From Asaia bogorensis (GTDB lineage Bacteria > Pseudomonadota > Alphaproteobacteria > Acetobacterales > Acetobacteraceae), in contig CAMCEP010000014.1 in assembly GCA_945873675.1 (NCBI GenBank), positions 1-19,812 on the forward strand: a stretch of DNA of 19,812 nt, in the 5' to 3' direction. Below are positions 1-7,168 of this stretch, piece after piece. Every line of letters begins with the position of its first letter. Positions within the stretch are counted from its first letter, which is position 1. Both the position numbers and the translations under genes were made by a program. Below the pieces are notes generated by a model. That model ran no database searches. It saw only the letters and a program-made list of their open reading frames with translations, and was not told where the DNA came from.

Positions 1-496
1 CGCGCTGGCGCATGCCGCCTGAGAATTCATGCGGGTAGGAATCAATCCGTTGCGCGGCCGCCGGAATGCCCACCAGATCAAGCCAGCCAATCGCGCGCTT
101 GCGCGCTTCGGCGGGCGTGATCGGCAAATGGGTCGTCATGGTCTCGGCCAATTGCCGGCCCACGGTGTACAGCGGATTGAGTGTGGTCAGCGGGTCCTGG
201 AAAATCGCGCCGATTTCCTTGCCACGAATGCGGCGCATATCCTCATAACGCAGATTATCAATGCGCCTGCCATCCAGGAGAATTTCACCAGCGGCGATAC
301 GCCCCGGCGGTTCCAGCAGGCCGATGATCGCGGCCCCAGTCATGGATTTGCCGGCGCCTGATTCACCCACCACGCCCAGCACTTCGCCGGCGGAAATGGT
401 GAAGGACACATCATCAATCGCGACAAGCGTGCCGCGGCGCGTCGGGAATTCCACGCGCAAATGGCGCACTTCAAGCAGGGGGTTCTGGCCAGACAT
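1..496 (-). CDS. Peptide/nickel-type ABC transporter ATP-binding protein (DppD/OppD-like), partial
   Basis: This is the N-terminal 165 codons of an ATPase that would energise the importer encoded upstream; the rest lies beyond base 1. Reading the minus strand from the ATG at 496 gives an open frame starting MSGQNPLLEVRHLRVEF. It has Walker A GESGAGKS (residues 44-51), a Q-loop IFQDP (Q100 at about 98-102) and the ABC signature SGGMRQR (159-165), right at the window edge. Walker B and the C-terminal oligopeptide-transporter domain are not in view. Its ATG overlaps the stop of the preceding permease gene in a TAATG junction, which suggests translational coupling; no strong Shine-Dalgarno is seen. 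The family imports oligopeptides, nickel, opines or similar solutes, and the substrate cannot be read from the sequence. A second ATPase (DppF/OppF type) may follow outside the window. Confidence 0.93.
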   Translation of the reverse strand, partial: MSGQNPLLEVRHLRVEFPTRRGTLVAIDDVSFTISAGEVLGVVGESGAGKSMTGAAIIGLLEPPGRIAAGEILLDGRRIDNLRYEDMRRIRGKEIGAIFQDPLTTLNPLYTVGRQLAETMTTHLPITPAEARKRAIGWLDLVGIPAAAQRIDSYPHEFSGGMRQR

Positions 497-1410
497 TAGC
501 GGAGCTTCGGATTGAGGGCGTCGCGTAGCCAATCGCCCAGAAGATTGACGGAAAGCACCATGGCAATCAGCGTGACGCCCGGGAAAATGGTAATCCACCA
601 TTCGCCGCTGAACAGGAAGTCATTGCCAATCCTGATCAGCGTGCCGAGCGAAGGTTGCGTGGCCGGCACACCGACCCCCAGAAAGGAGAGCGTTGCCTCA
701 GACAATATCGCAAGCCCCAGATTGAGTGTCGCAATCACCAAGACCGGCCCCATCACATTGGGCAATACGTGGGAAAGCATGATGCGCGGCGGGGTTACGC
801 CAATCACGCGTGCCGCCTGCACATATTCCTTATTGCGTTCCACCATGGTGGAACCACGCACGGTGCGGGCGAATTTCGGCCATTCGCTGATACCGATCGC
901 GAAAATCACGACGAATAGCGCGATCTGGTCATGCACTTCGCGCGGCAGGGCAGCGCGCACCACGCCATCAATCAAAAGCGCCACCAAGATGGAGGGGAAA
1001 GTAAGCTGCACATCGCAAATACGCATCAGCAGCGCCTCCAGCTTGCCGCCGAGATACCCAGCCAGAAGCCCAAGCATGACCCCAAGCGTGGTCGCAAAAA
1101 GCGTTGCCGAAAGCCCAACCAGCAGTGAAACCCGCGCGCCATACATGATGGCGGAAAGCATATCCCGGCCCTGATCATCGGTGCCGAGCGGATATTGCGC
1201 TTCCCCTTCTTCAATCCAGGAGGGCGGCTTGAAGGCATCGAGCAGATTGAGGGAGGCCAGATCAAAGGGGTTATGCGGCGCGATCCAGGGCGCAAATAGC
1301 GCACCCAATATGCAGATCAGCGCCACCACGGCGGAGATCATGGTGATGGGGGACCGGGTGAAGGACCACCACAAATCACTGTCAAAAAAGCGTCGGAGTG
1401 TTGCCGCCAT
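496..1410 (-). CDS. ABC transporter permease (DppC/OppC-like)
   Basis: Inner-membrane permease of 304 residues and second channel subunit of the importer. It has an N-terminal transmembrane helix (about 22-44) followed by the periplasmic loop typical of DppC, which contains the family motif LGTDDQGRD (75-83). Further membrane helices follow, with the cytoplasmic EAA loop at about 196-218 (YVQAARVIGVTPPRIMLSH), which docks on the ATPase. The frame stays open upstream to 1590, but that extension lies inside the preceding permease gene and has no membrane-protein character. The ATG at 1410 gives the usual DppC N-terminus (MAATLRRFFDSDLWW) and sits 2 nt after the upstream stop at 1413. The gene ends in a TAATG overlap with the ATPase gene. 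Length is normal for the family. Confidence 0.95.
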   Translation of the reverse strand: MAATLRRFFDSDLWWSFTRSPITMISAVVALICILGALFAPWIAPHNPFDLASLNLLDAFKPPSWIEEGEAQYPLGTDDQGRDMLSAIMYGARVSLLVGLSATLFATTLGVMLGLLAGYLGGKLEALLMRICDVQLTFPSILVALLIDGVVRAALPREVHDQIALFVVIFAIGISEWPKFARTVRGSTMVERNKEYVQAARVIGVTPPRIMLSHVLPNVMGPVLVIATLNLGLAILSEATLSFLGVGVPATQPSLGTLIRIGNDFLFSGEWWITIFPGVTLIAMVLSVNLLGDWLRDALNPKLR

Positions 1411-1412
1411 GA

Positions 1413-2396
1413 TCAATGCGCCCCCTGCCCGCGCCCAATGCGCAGCCTGGGGTCCACCGCGTAGTAAAGCAGGTCCACAATCAGATTGATGGTGACGAAA
1501 AGCGCCGAAATCAGCAGCAGATAGGCCGCCATCACCGGGATATCCGCCTGATTGACGGATTGAATGAACAGCAAGCCCATGCCCGGCCATTGAAACACGG
1601 TTTCCGTCACGATGGCGAAGGCGATGATGGCGCCCAATTGCAGCCCGACAATGGTGATCACCGGCACCAGCGTATTCTTGAGCGCATGGCCGAAATGCAC
1701 GGCACGGTTCGGCAAGCCCCGTGCGCGGGCGAATTTGATGTAATCCGTGCGCAGCACTTCCAGCATCTCGGCCCGCACCAGGCGCATGATCAGGGTCAGT
1801 TGGAACAGCCCCAGCGTGATGGAAGGCAGCACCAGTGCCTTAAGGCCACTCCAGGTCAGAAAGCCCGTGGACCACCAGCCAAGCTTCACCGTATCGCCGC
1901 GCCCGAAGGAAGGCAGCATCCCAAGCCAGACGGCAAAAACCAGGATCAGCAGAATGCCAATCAGAAACACGGGTAGAGATACCCCAATCAGGCTGAAGGT
2001 CAGGAAAAAGCGCGACAGCCAGGAATTGCGATAAAGCCCGGTATAAACCCCCATCGGCACGCCGATCAGCAGCGCGACCGATGCCGCGCAAAAGGCCAGT
2101 TCAAGCGTGGCCGGCGCGCGTTCCGCGATCAAATCCGCGACAGGCCGCGACAGGCGATAGGACAGCCCAAATTCGCCCTGCACCGCATTGCCTATAAAGG
2201 TCCCGAATTGCACCCAGAAGGGCCGATCCAGCCCCAGATCCTGCACCAGCGCCTGACGCTGCGCCTCAGTGAAATCCTGCCCGAGCATGATCGCCACCGG
2301 ATCGCCCACATAGGCGAACATGGCGAAGGATATCAGCGCAACTGTCAGCATCACAGGCAGCGCCTGCAAGATGCGGGAGATGATGAAGGCGAACAA
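1413..2396 (-). CDS. ABC transporter permease (DppB/OppB-like), probable TTG start
   Basis: First permease of the importer, 327 residues from the proposed TTG at 2396. It begins MFAFIISRILQALPVML, which matches the usual DppB start (a short basic/hydrophobic lead directly into helix 1). The motif LGLDRPFWVQFGTFIGNAVQGEFG is split here for reading as LGLDRPFWVQF and GNAVQGEFG, typical of the loop after helix 1. The EAA loop DYIKFARARGLPNRAVHFGH precedes the last helices. The frame is open further upstream, with ATGs at 2417 and 2558. Those starts would add 7 or 54 residues, and the longer one consists of a repeated 20-residue peptide encoded by the tandem hairpin repeats, so it is unlikely to be real. 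The TTG has a GGAG (2405-2408) 8 nt upstream, whereas the ATG at 2417 has no evident Shine-Dalgarno. The gene is 2 nt from the next permease. Confidence 0.92.
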   Translation of the reverse strand: MFAFIISRILQALPVMLTVALISFAMFAYVGDPVAIMLGQDFTEAQRQALVQDLGLDRPFWVQFGTFIGNAVQGEFGLSYRLSRPVADLIAERAPATLELAFCAASVALLIGVPMGVYTGLYRNSWLSRFFLTFSLIGVSLPVFLIGILLILVFAVWLGMLPSFGRGDTVKLGWWSTGFLTWSGLKALVLPSITLGLFQLTLIMRLVRAEMLEVLRTDYIKFARARGLPNRAVHFGHALKNTLVPVITIVGLQLGAIIAFAIVTETVFQWPGMGLLFIQSVNQADIPVMAAYLLLISALFVTINLIVDLLYYAVDPRLRIGRGQGAH

Positions 2397-2404
2397 AGGG
2401 AAAG

Positions 2405-2408
2405 CTCC
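2405..2408 (-). promoter_or_regulatory. Shine-Dalgarno that decides the permease start
   Basis: GGAG on the minus strand, 8 nt before the TTG at 2396. It is the only good ribosome binding site between the hairpin repeats and the first membrane helix, and it supports TTG over the ATGs at 2417 and 2558. Confidence 0.5.
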
Positions 2409-2413
2409 AGTAA

Positions 2414-2593
2414 GCATTTTCAAGCCAAGTGGAATCACTTGGCGGCTCGGAAAATGCGACCACACAAAATGTCGCATTTTCAAGCCAAGTGGACTCGCTT
2501 GGCGGCTCGGAAAATGCGTCCACACAAAATGTCGCATTTTCAAGCCAAGTGGAATCACTTGGCGACCCGGAAAATGCGACCAAAAAAAATCTC
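2414..2593. repeat. Three tandem 60-bp palindromic (REP-like) units in the transporter operon
   Basis: Three head-to-tail units start at 2414, 2474 and 2534 with a period of exactly 60. Each carries an outer inverted pair GCATTTTC / GAAAATGC and an inner pair CCAAGTG / CACTTGG around a 4-nt loop. Units 1 and 2 differ at 3 of 60 positions: two in or near the inner loop (2494, 2497) and one at 2519. The 2497 change leaves a U-G pair in plus-strand RNA but a C-A mismatch in minus-strand RNA. Unit 3 differs from unit 1 at two stem-side positions, and its last 13 nt are altered to an A8 run. A second, mutually exclusive fold pairs the end of unit 1 with the start of unit 2: GAAAATGCGAC / GTCGCATTTTC, 11 bp, 10-nt loop, 2450-2481. 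The array lies between the binding-protein and permease genes. By analogy with REP sequences between malE and malF, it may protect the upstream mRNA or reduce downstream expression. No other copy was seen in the window. Confidence 0.95.
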
Positions 2594-2623
2594 CAAGCGC
2601 GGCGGGTGGATGACCCGCCGCGC
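2582..2623 (-). terminator. Intrinsic terminator/attenuator after the binding-protein gene
   Basis: On the minus strand, 7 nt past the binding-protein stop, there is a perfect 11-bp stem: GCGCGGCGGGT pairs with ACCCGCCGCGC around a 5-nt loop (plus coordinates 2597-2607 and 2613-2623). It is followed by a short spacer and a run of eight T (2589-2582). The T run starts 7 nt after the stem, which is slightly far, so termination may be partial. That would give more binding protein than permease, as is usual for such operons. Confidence 0.8.
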
Positions 2624-2630
2624 CAGGGGA

Positions 2631-4220
2631 TCAGTTCATTTTGGCCCAGCGGAAATAGGGCTGGTTATTGGCCATATGCGGAATGGTCAGGTTGGACCGC
2701 ATCGCCCAAGGGATCATCTGATGGTGCAGCGGAATATGCGGCACATCTTCGCGGTAGATTCGCAGCGCCTCCCGGATCGCCTCATTGCGTGGCGTGCCGG
2801 ATTGCGTCTTCATCTGCTGGATGAGGGCATCCATGCGCGGGTTGGAATAGCGCCCGTAATTCCAGATGCCATCGCCCTGTGCGCCATTGCGGGTCGCGAC
2901 CAGGGACTGGAAGGAATAAAGCGCATCCAAGGTCGGGACGCCCCAGCCCAGCAAATAGACGGAAGTGTCATCACGCTGGATCTTGGCAAAGAAGGGCGCC
3001 AGCGGCATGGCATTCAACTTTGCCCGCACACCAATCCGCGCCCACATCGCGACAATCGCCTGGCAGATCTGCTCATCATTGATGTAGCGATTATTCGGGC
3101 AATCAAGCGTGATCTCAAAGCCATTGGGATAGCCCGCTTCCGCCAGCAAGGCCCGCGCGCGCGCCGCATCATAAGGCAGGCGCACATCTTCTTCCTTCAC
3201 ATAGCCATTGACCTGCGAAGGAAAGAAAGTGCCCGTCACCACGGATTGGCCGCGCATGGTGGTGCGGTGGATCGCCTGGATATCAATCGCGTGATAAAGC
3301 GCCTGGCGCACGCGCAAATCCTTCATCGGATTGCGGCCCTTCACATCGGAATAGAGCAATTCATCCCGATTGACATCCATCGCCAGGAAGATGGTGCGCA
3401 CTTCCGGGCCTTCCAGCACGCGGATATTCTGCGCCTGACGCAGCCGGTTCAAATCCTGCAACGGCGGGTCGAGCACGAAATCAACCTCACCCGACAGCAG
3501 GGCGGCGATGCGCGTCGCATCGGACGCGATCGGGCGGAAGATGATTTCCGTGACATTCGCCTCACGGTTGGTTTCTTCCTTCCAGCCCCACCAATCATTA
3601 TTGCGGACCATCACGGTGCGCACATCGGCTTCACGCGCCGTCAGGCGGAAGGCGCCGGTGCCGTTGGTGTTGCGAACCGTGTGCATTTCTTCCCGCTGGC
3701 GGGTATTTTGTGGCCGCGCGGCGTTGTTCCTTTCGGACCAGCTCCGCGACATCATGAAGACGGACGCGATCTTATTGGGCAGGATCGGGTCCGGCAGCTT
3801 GGTGATGATATCCACCACCAGCGGTTCCACCTGCACCGCGCGTTCCACCGTATCCACAAAAATTCCGTAATTGGAGGTCGGCGCCAAGGCGCGTGTCACG
3901 CTGAACACCACATCATCGGCAGTGAAGGCCTCGCCCTCATGGAATTTCACGCCATCGCGCAGCCAAAAGCGCCAACGATTGGGCTCCTGCTGCTCCCAAC
4001 GCGTGGCCAAGCCTGGTGCCAGGCCCAATTCCTGGGTGCGGCTGATCAGCATGTCATAGACCTGTTGCAGCACCATGGTGACGGTGCCGACATTCTGGCT
4101 ATGCGGGTCGAGCGTATTGGGGTCGCCCGAGGCAGCCCAGCGCACCGTGCGCGCATCCACCCCTGCCCCGCCAAGCGCCAGCCCGCAGGCCAGCGCGGTC
4201 GCCCATAACAGCTTTCGCAT
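2631..4220 (-). CDS. Periplasmic substrate-binding protein of a peptide/nickel-type ABC importer (SBP family 5)
   Basis: A 529-residue extracytoplasmic solute receptor. A Sec signal peptide (MRKLLWATALACGLALGGAGVDA, about 1-23, split as MRKLLWATALACG and LALGGAGVDA) is followed by the mature start RTVRWAASGDPNTLDPH, the family-5 N-terminus. The motif VKFHEGEAFTADDVVFS, the VRQALYHAID segment and the closing phrase YREDVPHIPLHHQ are all characteristic of DppA/OppA-like receptors. There is no lipobox cysteine at the cleavage site, so a soluble periplasmic protein is expected. The ATG at 4220 has GGGAG about 6 nt upstream. This is the first gene of the minus-strand operon and diverges from hyi. 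The ligand cannot be inferred from sequence alone; next to hyi-glxR, something feeding two-carbon metabolism is a possibility only. Confidence 0.96.
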   Translation of the reverse strand: MRKLLWATALACGLALGGAGVDARTVRWAASGDPNTLDPHSQNVGTVTMVLQQVYDMLISRTQELGLAPGLATRWEQQEPNRWRFWLRDGVKFHEGEAFTADDVVFSVTRALAPTSNYGIFVDTVERAVQVEPLVVDIITKLPDPILPNKIASVFMMSRSWSERNNAARPQNTRQREEMHTVRNTNGTGAFRLTAREADVRTVMVRNNDWWGWKEETNREANVTEIIFRPIASDATRIAALLSGEVDFVLDPPLQDLNRLRQAQNIRVLEGPEVRTIFLAMDVNRDELLYSDVKGRNPMKDLRVRQALYHAIDIQAIHRTTMRGQSVVTGTFFPSQVNGYVKEEDVRLPYDAARARALLAEAGYPNGFEITLDCPNNRYINDEQICQAIVAMWARIGVRAKLNAMPLAPFFAKIQRDDTSVYLLGWGVPTLDALYSFQSLVATRNGAQGDGIWNYGRYSNPRMDALIQQMKTQSGTPRNEAIREALRIYREDVPHIPLHHQMIPWAMRSNLTIPHMANNQPYFRWAKMN

Positions 4221-4324
4221 CCCGATCTCCCGTTTCTTGGTTAAAGCCTGATTCCGCCTATAGGGGCGCCGGCCCCCGCCGGGAAGGGGTTTTGTCCGAG
4301 GAGGGGGGGAGATTTCCCCATCAG

Positions 4325-4343
4325 CGAAACTGCTTTAGTTTCG
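4325..4343. promoter_or_regulatory. Inverted repeat, candidate operator between the transporter operon and hyi
   Basis: CGAAACT and AGTTTCG form a perfect 7-bp inverted repeat with a 5-nt spacer (GCTTT). It lies 27 nt before the hyi ATG, in the 150-bp region between two divergent operons. The geometry (7-5-7) fits a dimeric regulator site better than a terminator, because no T run follows. The rest of the 4221-4370 gap holds a GC-rich palindromic stretch (4263-4276) and a CTATAG hexamer that could be a minus-strand -10 element, without a convincing -35. Confidence 0.4.
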
Positions 4344-4370
4344 ACCCTGTCCGTCCAAGAGAACCCGCCC

Positions 4371-5150
4371 ATGCCGCGCTTCGCCGCCAATCTTTCCATG
4401 ATGTTCAATGAAGTCCCCTTCCTGGACCGCTTCGCGCTCGCGGCCAAGGCCGGGTTCAAGGGGGTGGAGTTCCTATTCCCCTATGAACATCCCGCCGCCG
4501 AGATTGCCGCCCGGCTCAAGGATAATGGCTTGCAGCAGGTGCTGTTCAATGCGCCGGCAGGGGATTTCGCCAAGGGGGAGCGCGGCATGGCCGCCATCCC
4601 CGGCAAGCAGGCGGCCTTTAGGGACAGCATCAAGCTTGCCCTGGAATACGCGACCACCCTTGCCTGCCCGCGGCTGCACATCATGGCCGGCCTCAAGCCC
4701 GAAGGGGTCGCGCATGACACGCTGACCGCGGTTTATGGCGCGAACCTGGCTTATGCGGCGGAAGAATGCGCCAAGGTGGGCGTGAAGCCCATCATTGAAC
4801 CCATCAATCACCGCGATATTCCGGGCTTCTTCCTGAACACCACGGATCAGGCGGCGGCCATTATCGCTGCCGTGGGGCCGGAAAAGCTCGGCATGCAATT
4901 CGACCTGTATCATTGCCAAATCACCGAAGGTGATGTGGTCAAGCGCGTGGAAAAGCACCTGCCGCTGATCGCCCATATGCAGGTGGCCGATACCCCCGGC
5001 CGGCATGAACCCGGCACGGGCGAAGTGAATTGGCCCTTCGTCTTCAAGACCATTGACGCGCTTGGTTTCCGTGGCTGGATTGGCTGCGAATACCGCCCCG
5101 CCGGCGAAACCCTCGCCGGGCTTTCCTGGTTCGCCCCCTATAAGGACTGA
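4371..5150 (+). CDS. hyi: Hydroxypyruvate isomerase
   Basis: A 259-residue TIM-barrel enzyme interconverting hydroxypyruvate and tartronate semialdehyde in cytoplasmic glyoxylate assimilation. The opening MPRFAANLSMMFNEVPFLDR and the motifs GVEFLFPYEH (31-40), NAPAGDFAKGERG (60-72), EPINHRDIPGFF (143-154), QFDLYHCQITEGD (176-188), ADTPGRHEPGTGE (206-218) and GCEY (238-241) match the Hyi family closely. The barrel glutamates E143 and E240 correspond to the expected metal/catalytic residues. Length equals that of known Hyi proteins (about 258). It heads a two-gene unit with glxR, 6 nt apart. Glyoxylate carboligase (gcl), the usual partner supplying tartronate semialdehyde, is not in this window. 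Confidence 0.95.
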   Translation: MPRFAANLSMMFNEVPFLDRFALAAKAGFKGVEFLFPYEHPAAEIAARLKDNGLQQVLFNAPAGDFAKGERGMAAIPGKQAAFRDSIKLALEYATTLACPRLHIMAGLKPEGVAHDTLTAVYGANLAYAAEECAKVGVKPIIEPINHRDIPGFFLNTTDQAAAIIAAVGPEKLGMQFDLYHCQITEGDVVKRVEKHLPLIAHMQVADTPGRHEPGTGEVNWPFVFKTIDALGFRGWIGCEYRPAGETLAGLSWFAPYKD

Positions 5151-5156
5151 CACGCA

Positions 5157-6041
5157 ATGAAAATCGCCTTTATCGGCCTTGGCATCATGGGCCGCCCCAT
5201 GGCCGGGCATCTGAAAACTGCCGGCCACGCAATTACCGTGGTGGAACGCAAAAGCCTGACCGCTGAGGACCGCGCGGCCTTCGCCGTGGCCCCCGATGCC
5301 AAAACCGCCGCCGCCGGGGCGGAAGTGGTCATTCTGATGGTGCCCGATACCCCCGATGTGGAAGCCGTGCTGTTCGGCGCGGGTGGTGTCGCCGAGGGGC
5401 TCAAGCCCGGCACGCTGGTGATTGACATGTCGTCCATCAGCCCAACCGCCACCAAGGATTTCGCGGCGAAAATCGCGACCAAGGGCGGTGATTACCTGGA
5501 TGCCCCTGTCTCGGGCGGTGAAGTTGGCGCCAAGCAAGCGAGCCTTACCATCATGGTGGGTGGCTCGGACGCCGCCTTTGAACGCGCCAAGCCGCTGTTT
5601 GAAGCCATGGGCAAGAACATCACTTTGGTGGGCGACACGGGCGCGGGGCAGACCTGCAAGGTGGCGAACCAGATCATTGTGGCACTCACCATCGAAGCGG
5701 TGGCTGAGGCGCTGACTTTCGCGTCCAAGGCCGGCGCTGATCCGGCCAAGGTGCGGCAAGCCATCACCGGTGGCCTCGCCACCTCCCGCATTCTGGAACT
5801 GCATGGGGAGCGCATGATCAAGCGCACCTTCGCACCTGGCTTCCGCATTCGCCTGCACCAGAAGGATTTGAACCTGGCCTTGCAAGCAGGCCGCGAATTG
5901 GGGGTGGCTTTGCCCAATACTGCTTCCACCCAGCAGCTTTTCGCCGCTGTGGCTGCGGCGGGGGGCGGGGATCTGGACCATTCCGGGCTGGTCAAGGCGC
6001 TTGAGACCCTCGCCGCGCATCCGGTCGCGCCGGACGCCTGA
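5157..6041 (+). CDS. glxR: 2-hydroxy-3-oxopropionate (tartronate semialdehyde) reductase
   Basis: A 294-residue beta-hydroxyacid dehydrogenase that reduces tartronate semialdehyde to D-glycerate. It has the N-terminal Rossmann motif FIGLGIMGRPM (5-15, glycines 7, 9, 12), the substrate-binding segment DAPVSGGEVGA (115-125), the catalytic lysine K168 in GAGQTCKVANQ (162-172) and the C-terminal signature GFRIRLHQKDLNLA (228-241). This pattern is that of GarR/GlxR rather than 3-hydroxyisobutyrate dehydrogenase, and the hyi neighbour supports it. After the second strand the sequence reads VVERKS, with R31 and K32 suited to NADPH, although cofactor preference is an inference. An AAGGA inside the end of hyi lies 10 nt before the ATG, consistent with co-transcription. 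Confidence 0.93.
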   Translation: MKIAFIGLGIMGRPMAGHLKTAGHAITVVERKSLTAEDRAAFAVAPDAKTAAAGAEVVILMVPDTPDVEAVLFGAGGVAEGLKPGTLVIDMSSISPTATKDFAAKIATKGGDYLDAPVSGGEVGAKQASLTIMVGGSDAAFERAKPLFEAMGKNITLVGDTGAGQTCKVANQIIVALTIEAVAEALTFASKAGADPAKVRQAITGGLATSRILELHGERMIKRTFAPGFRIRLHQKDLNLALQAGRELGVALPNTASTQQLFAAVAAAGGGDLDHSGLVKALETLAAHPVAPDA

Positions 6042-6112
6042 GGCAGCCCGGCTTTGAGCAAGGCCCAGCCCAGCGCGGGGTCTTCTCATTTTTGAGTGGT
6101 AGCGCCGAAAAC

Positions 6113-6144
6113 GCGAAAAATTGTTTTGATTTTAGATTTTTCGC
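6113..6144. promoter_or_regulatory. 9-bp inverted repeat in an AT-rich leader, candidate operator
   Basis: GCGAAAAAT (6113-6121) and ATTTTTCGC (6136-6144) form a perfect 9-bp inverted repeat with a 14-nt, T-rich spacer, 65 nt before the regulator's ATG at 6210. The stretch 6085-6150 is markedly more AT-rich than its surroundings, as expected of a promoter region. It could be an autoregulatory site for the XRE protein encoded next. No clean terminator for glxR is seen in the 168-bp gap, so a weak terminator function for this hairpin is the alternative. Confidence 0.45.
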
Positions 6145-6209
6145 TCTTTACGGGACGTTCTGCTCGAGTCACGTTCGCGTGGCGCGGGTCAGAGCAAAGG
6201 CGCCATCCA

Positions 6210-7088
6210 ATGCGGTTCGATGAAGTCGGCCAGCAGCTTCGCAATTATCGTCTGGAATCAGGCCTCAAGGCGGATGAAATTGCCGCCCGGCTTGGTATCT
6301 CCCGCGCCGCGCTCTACCGCTATGAAAAGGGCGAGGTCATCAAGCTGGATACTGTCCGGCGGCTGGCGGAGATGTTGCAGGTCTCCCCGCTCGCCCTGCT
6401 TGGGATTGGCGTTGATTATTTCTCCCGCATCAATGCCTTTTTGGAACGTCAGCGCCAGGTTGAGGAAGTGGCCGATAGCCAATTGCAGCTTGGTGGGGCG
6501 CTTTGTTTTGCCATCGTCTCGGATAGGTTTGATCAGCTTTTGCGCAAGCTTTGGCTGGAAGCAGCCGGCATGGCGCCTGACCGGTTAGCGGCGCGCAGCA
6601 TTACCGAGCAATGCCTGACCAGCTTGGCACAACGGCGGCTTTTATTGGAACAGCGCCGGCCCAGCATCACCGCGCTGCTGTCCGAAACCGCGATCAGGAG
6701 CATGCTGGCGGATGGCATTGGGGCCGGCCTGCCGCTTTCCGAACGCGGTCGCGCGGAAGCCAAGGCAGCCGCGATGACCGAGGTTGAGCATCTGGCCATT
6801 ATCATTGAACAGGCACCGCTTGGCGTGCAGATCGGCCTATTGCAGGAACCGGAACCAAGCCATCAGGCCATCATCTATCGGGCGCGGGATCGCGCCCATG
6901 TCATGGCGAACCCTTTCGCGGTGGATGCGCATCCTAGTTGGAGCATTGGGATCGCCAGCATTACGTCAGCCGATGATGCGCTGGCCATTCATCAACGCGT
7001 GGCAGAGGCCTGTTGGCGGCAGGCGCGCAAGGGCATGCCGGCGGCGCAAAGGCTGCGCATTTTGATCGCCGAGGCGCATTCCGCGTAA
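6210..7088 (+). CDS. XRE-family transcriptional regulator with uncharacterised C-terminal domain
   Basis: A 292-residue protein with an N-terminal Cro/CI helix-turn-helix at about 6-60 (VGQQLRNYRLESGLKADEIA, then ARLGISRAALYRYEKGE). A linker FLERQRQVEEVAD (77-89) and a roughly 200-residue C-terminal part that I do not recognise as a named sensor domain follow. The segment ALLSETAIR (155-163), an interval, then EHLAIIIEQAPLGVQIGLLQ (193-212) resembles the layout of the ligand-like DUF5753 region of some XRE regulators, but this is a visual impression only. The frame is open to 6096. The ATG at 6210 is preferred because it starts directly at the HTH and has AAAGG 9 nt upstream, and the upstream part would translate the AT-rich leader. 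Likely targets are itself, the adjacent hydrolase or the hyi-glxR unit; none is proven. Confidence 0.88.
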   Translation: MRFDEVGQQLRNYRLESGLKADEIAARLGISRAALYRYEKGEVIKLDTVRRLAEMLQVSPLALLGIGVDYFSRINAFLERQRQVEEVADSQLQLGGALCFAIVSDRFDQLLRKLWLEAAGMAPDRLAARSITEQCLTSLAQRRLLLEQRRPSITALLSETAIRSMLADGIGAGLPLSERGRAEAKAAAMTEVEHLAIIIEQAPLGVQIGLLQEPEPSHQAIIYRARDRAHVMANPFAVDAHPSWSIGIASITSADDALAIHQRVAEACWRQARKGMPAAQRLRILIAEAHSA

Positions 7089-7168
7089 CCAGGGCTTGCC
7101 CTTCCGCCCCACAGCGTCTCCATAATGCAGCCGCCGGAGCCTTTGCCGGCCGAAAATGAGGAACCGCC

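Noticed and set aside
2414..2593. Possible CRISPR array
   Set aside because: The whole 60-bp period is repeated, including what would be the spacers; there are only three units and no cas genes.
2208..4208. Long plus-strand open frame (666 codons) opposite the binding-protein gene
   Set aside because: It is antisense to a gene with signal peptide and family motifs, runs through the hairpin repeats, is rich in His, Arg and Gln as expected of antisense GC-rich DNA, and shows no domain.
4473..6089. Minus-strand open frame of 538 codons opposite hyi and glxR
   Set aside because: It spans two well-identified genes and their junction; composition is that of a GC-skew shadow with no recognisable motif.
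7091..7102. Short palindrome AGGGC-TT-GCCCT after the regulator gene
   Set aside because: Only 5 bp with a 2-nt centre and no T run; expected by chance in GC-rich DNA.
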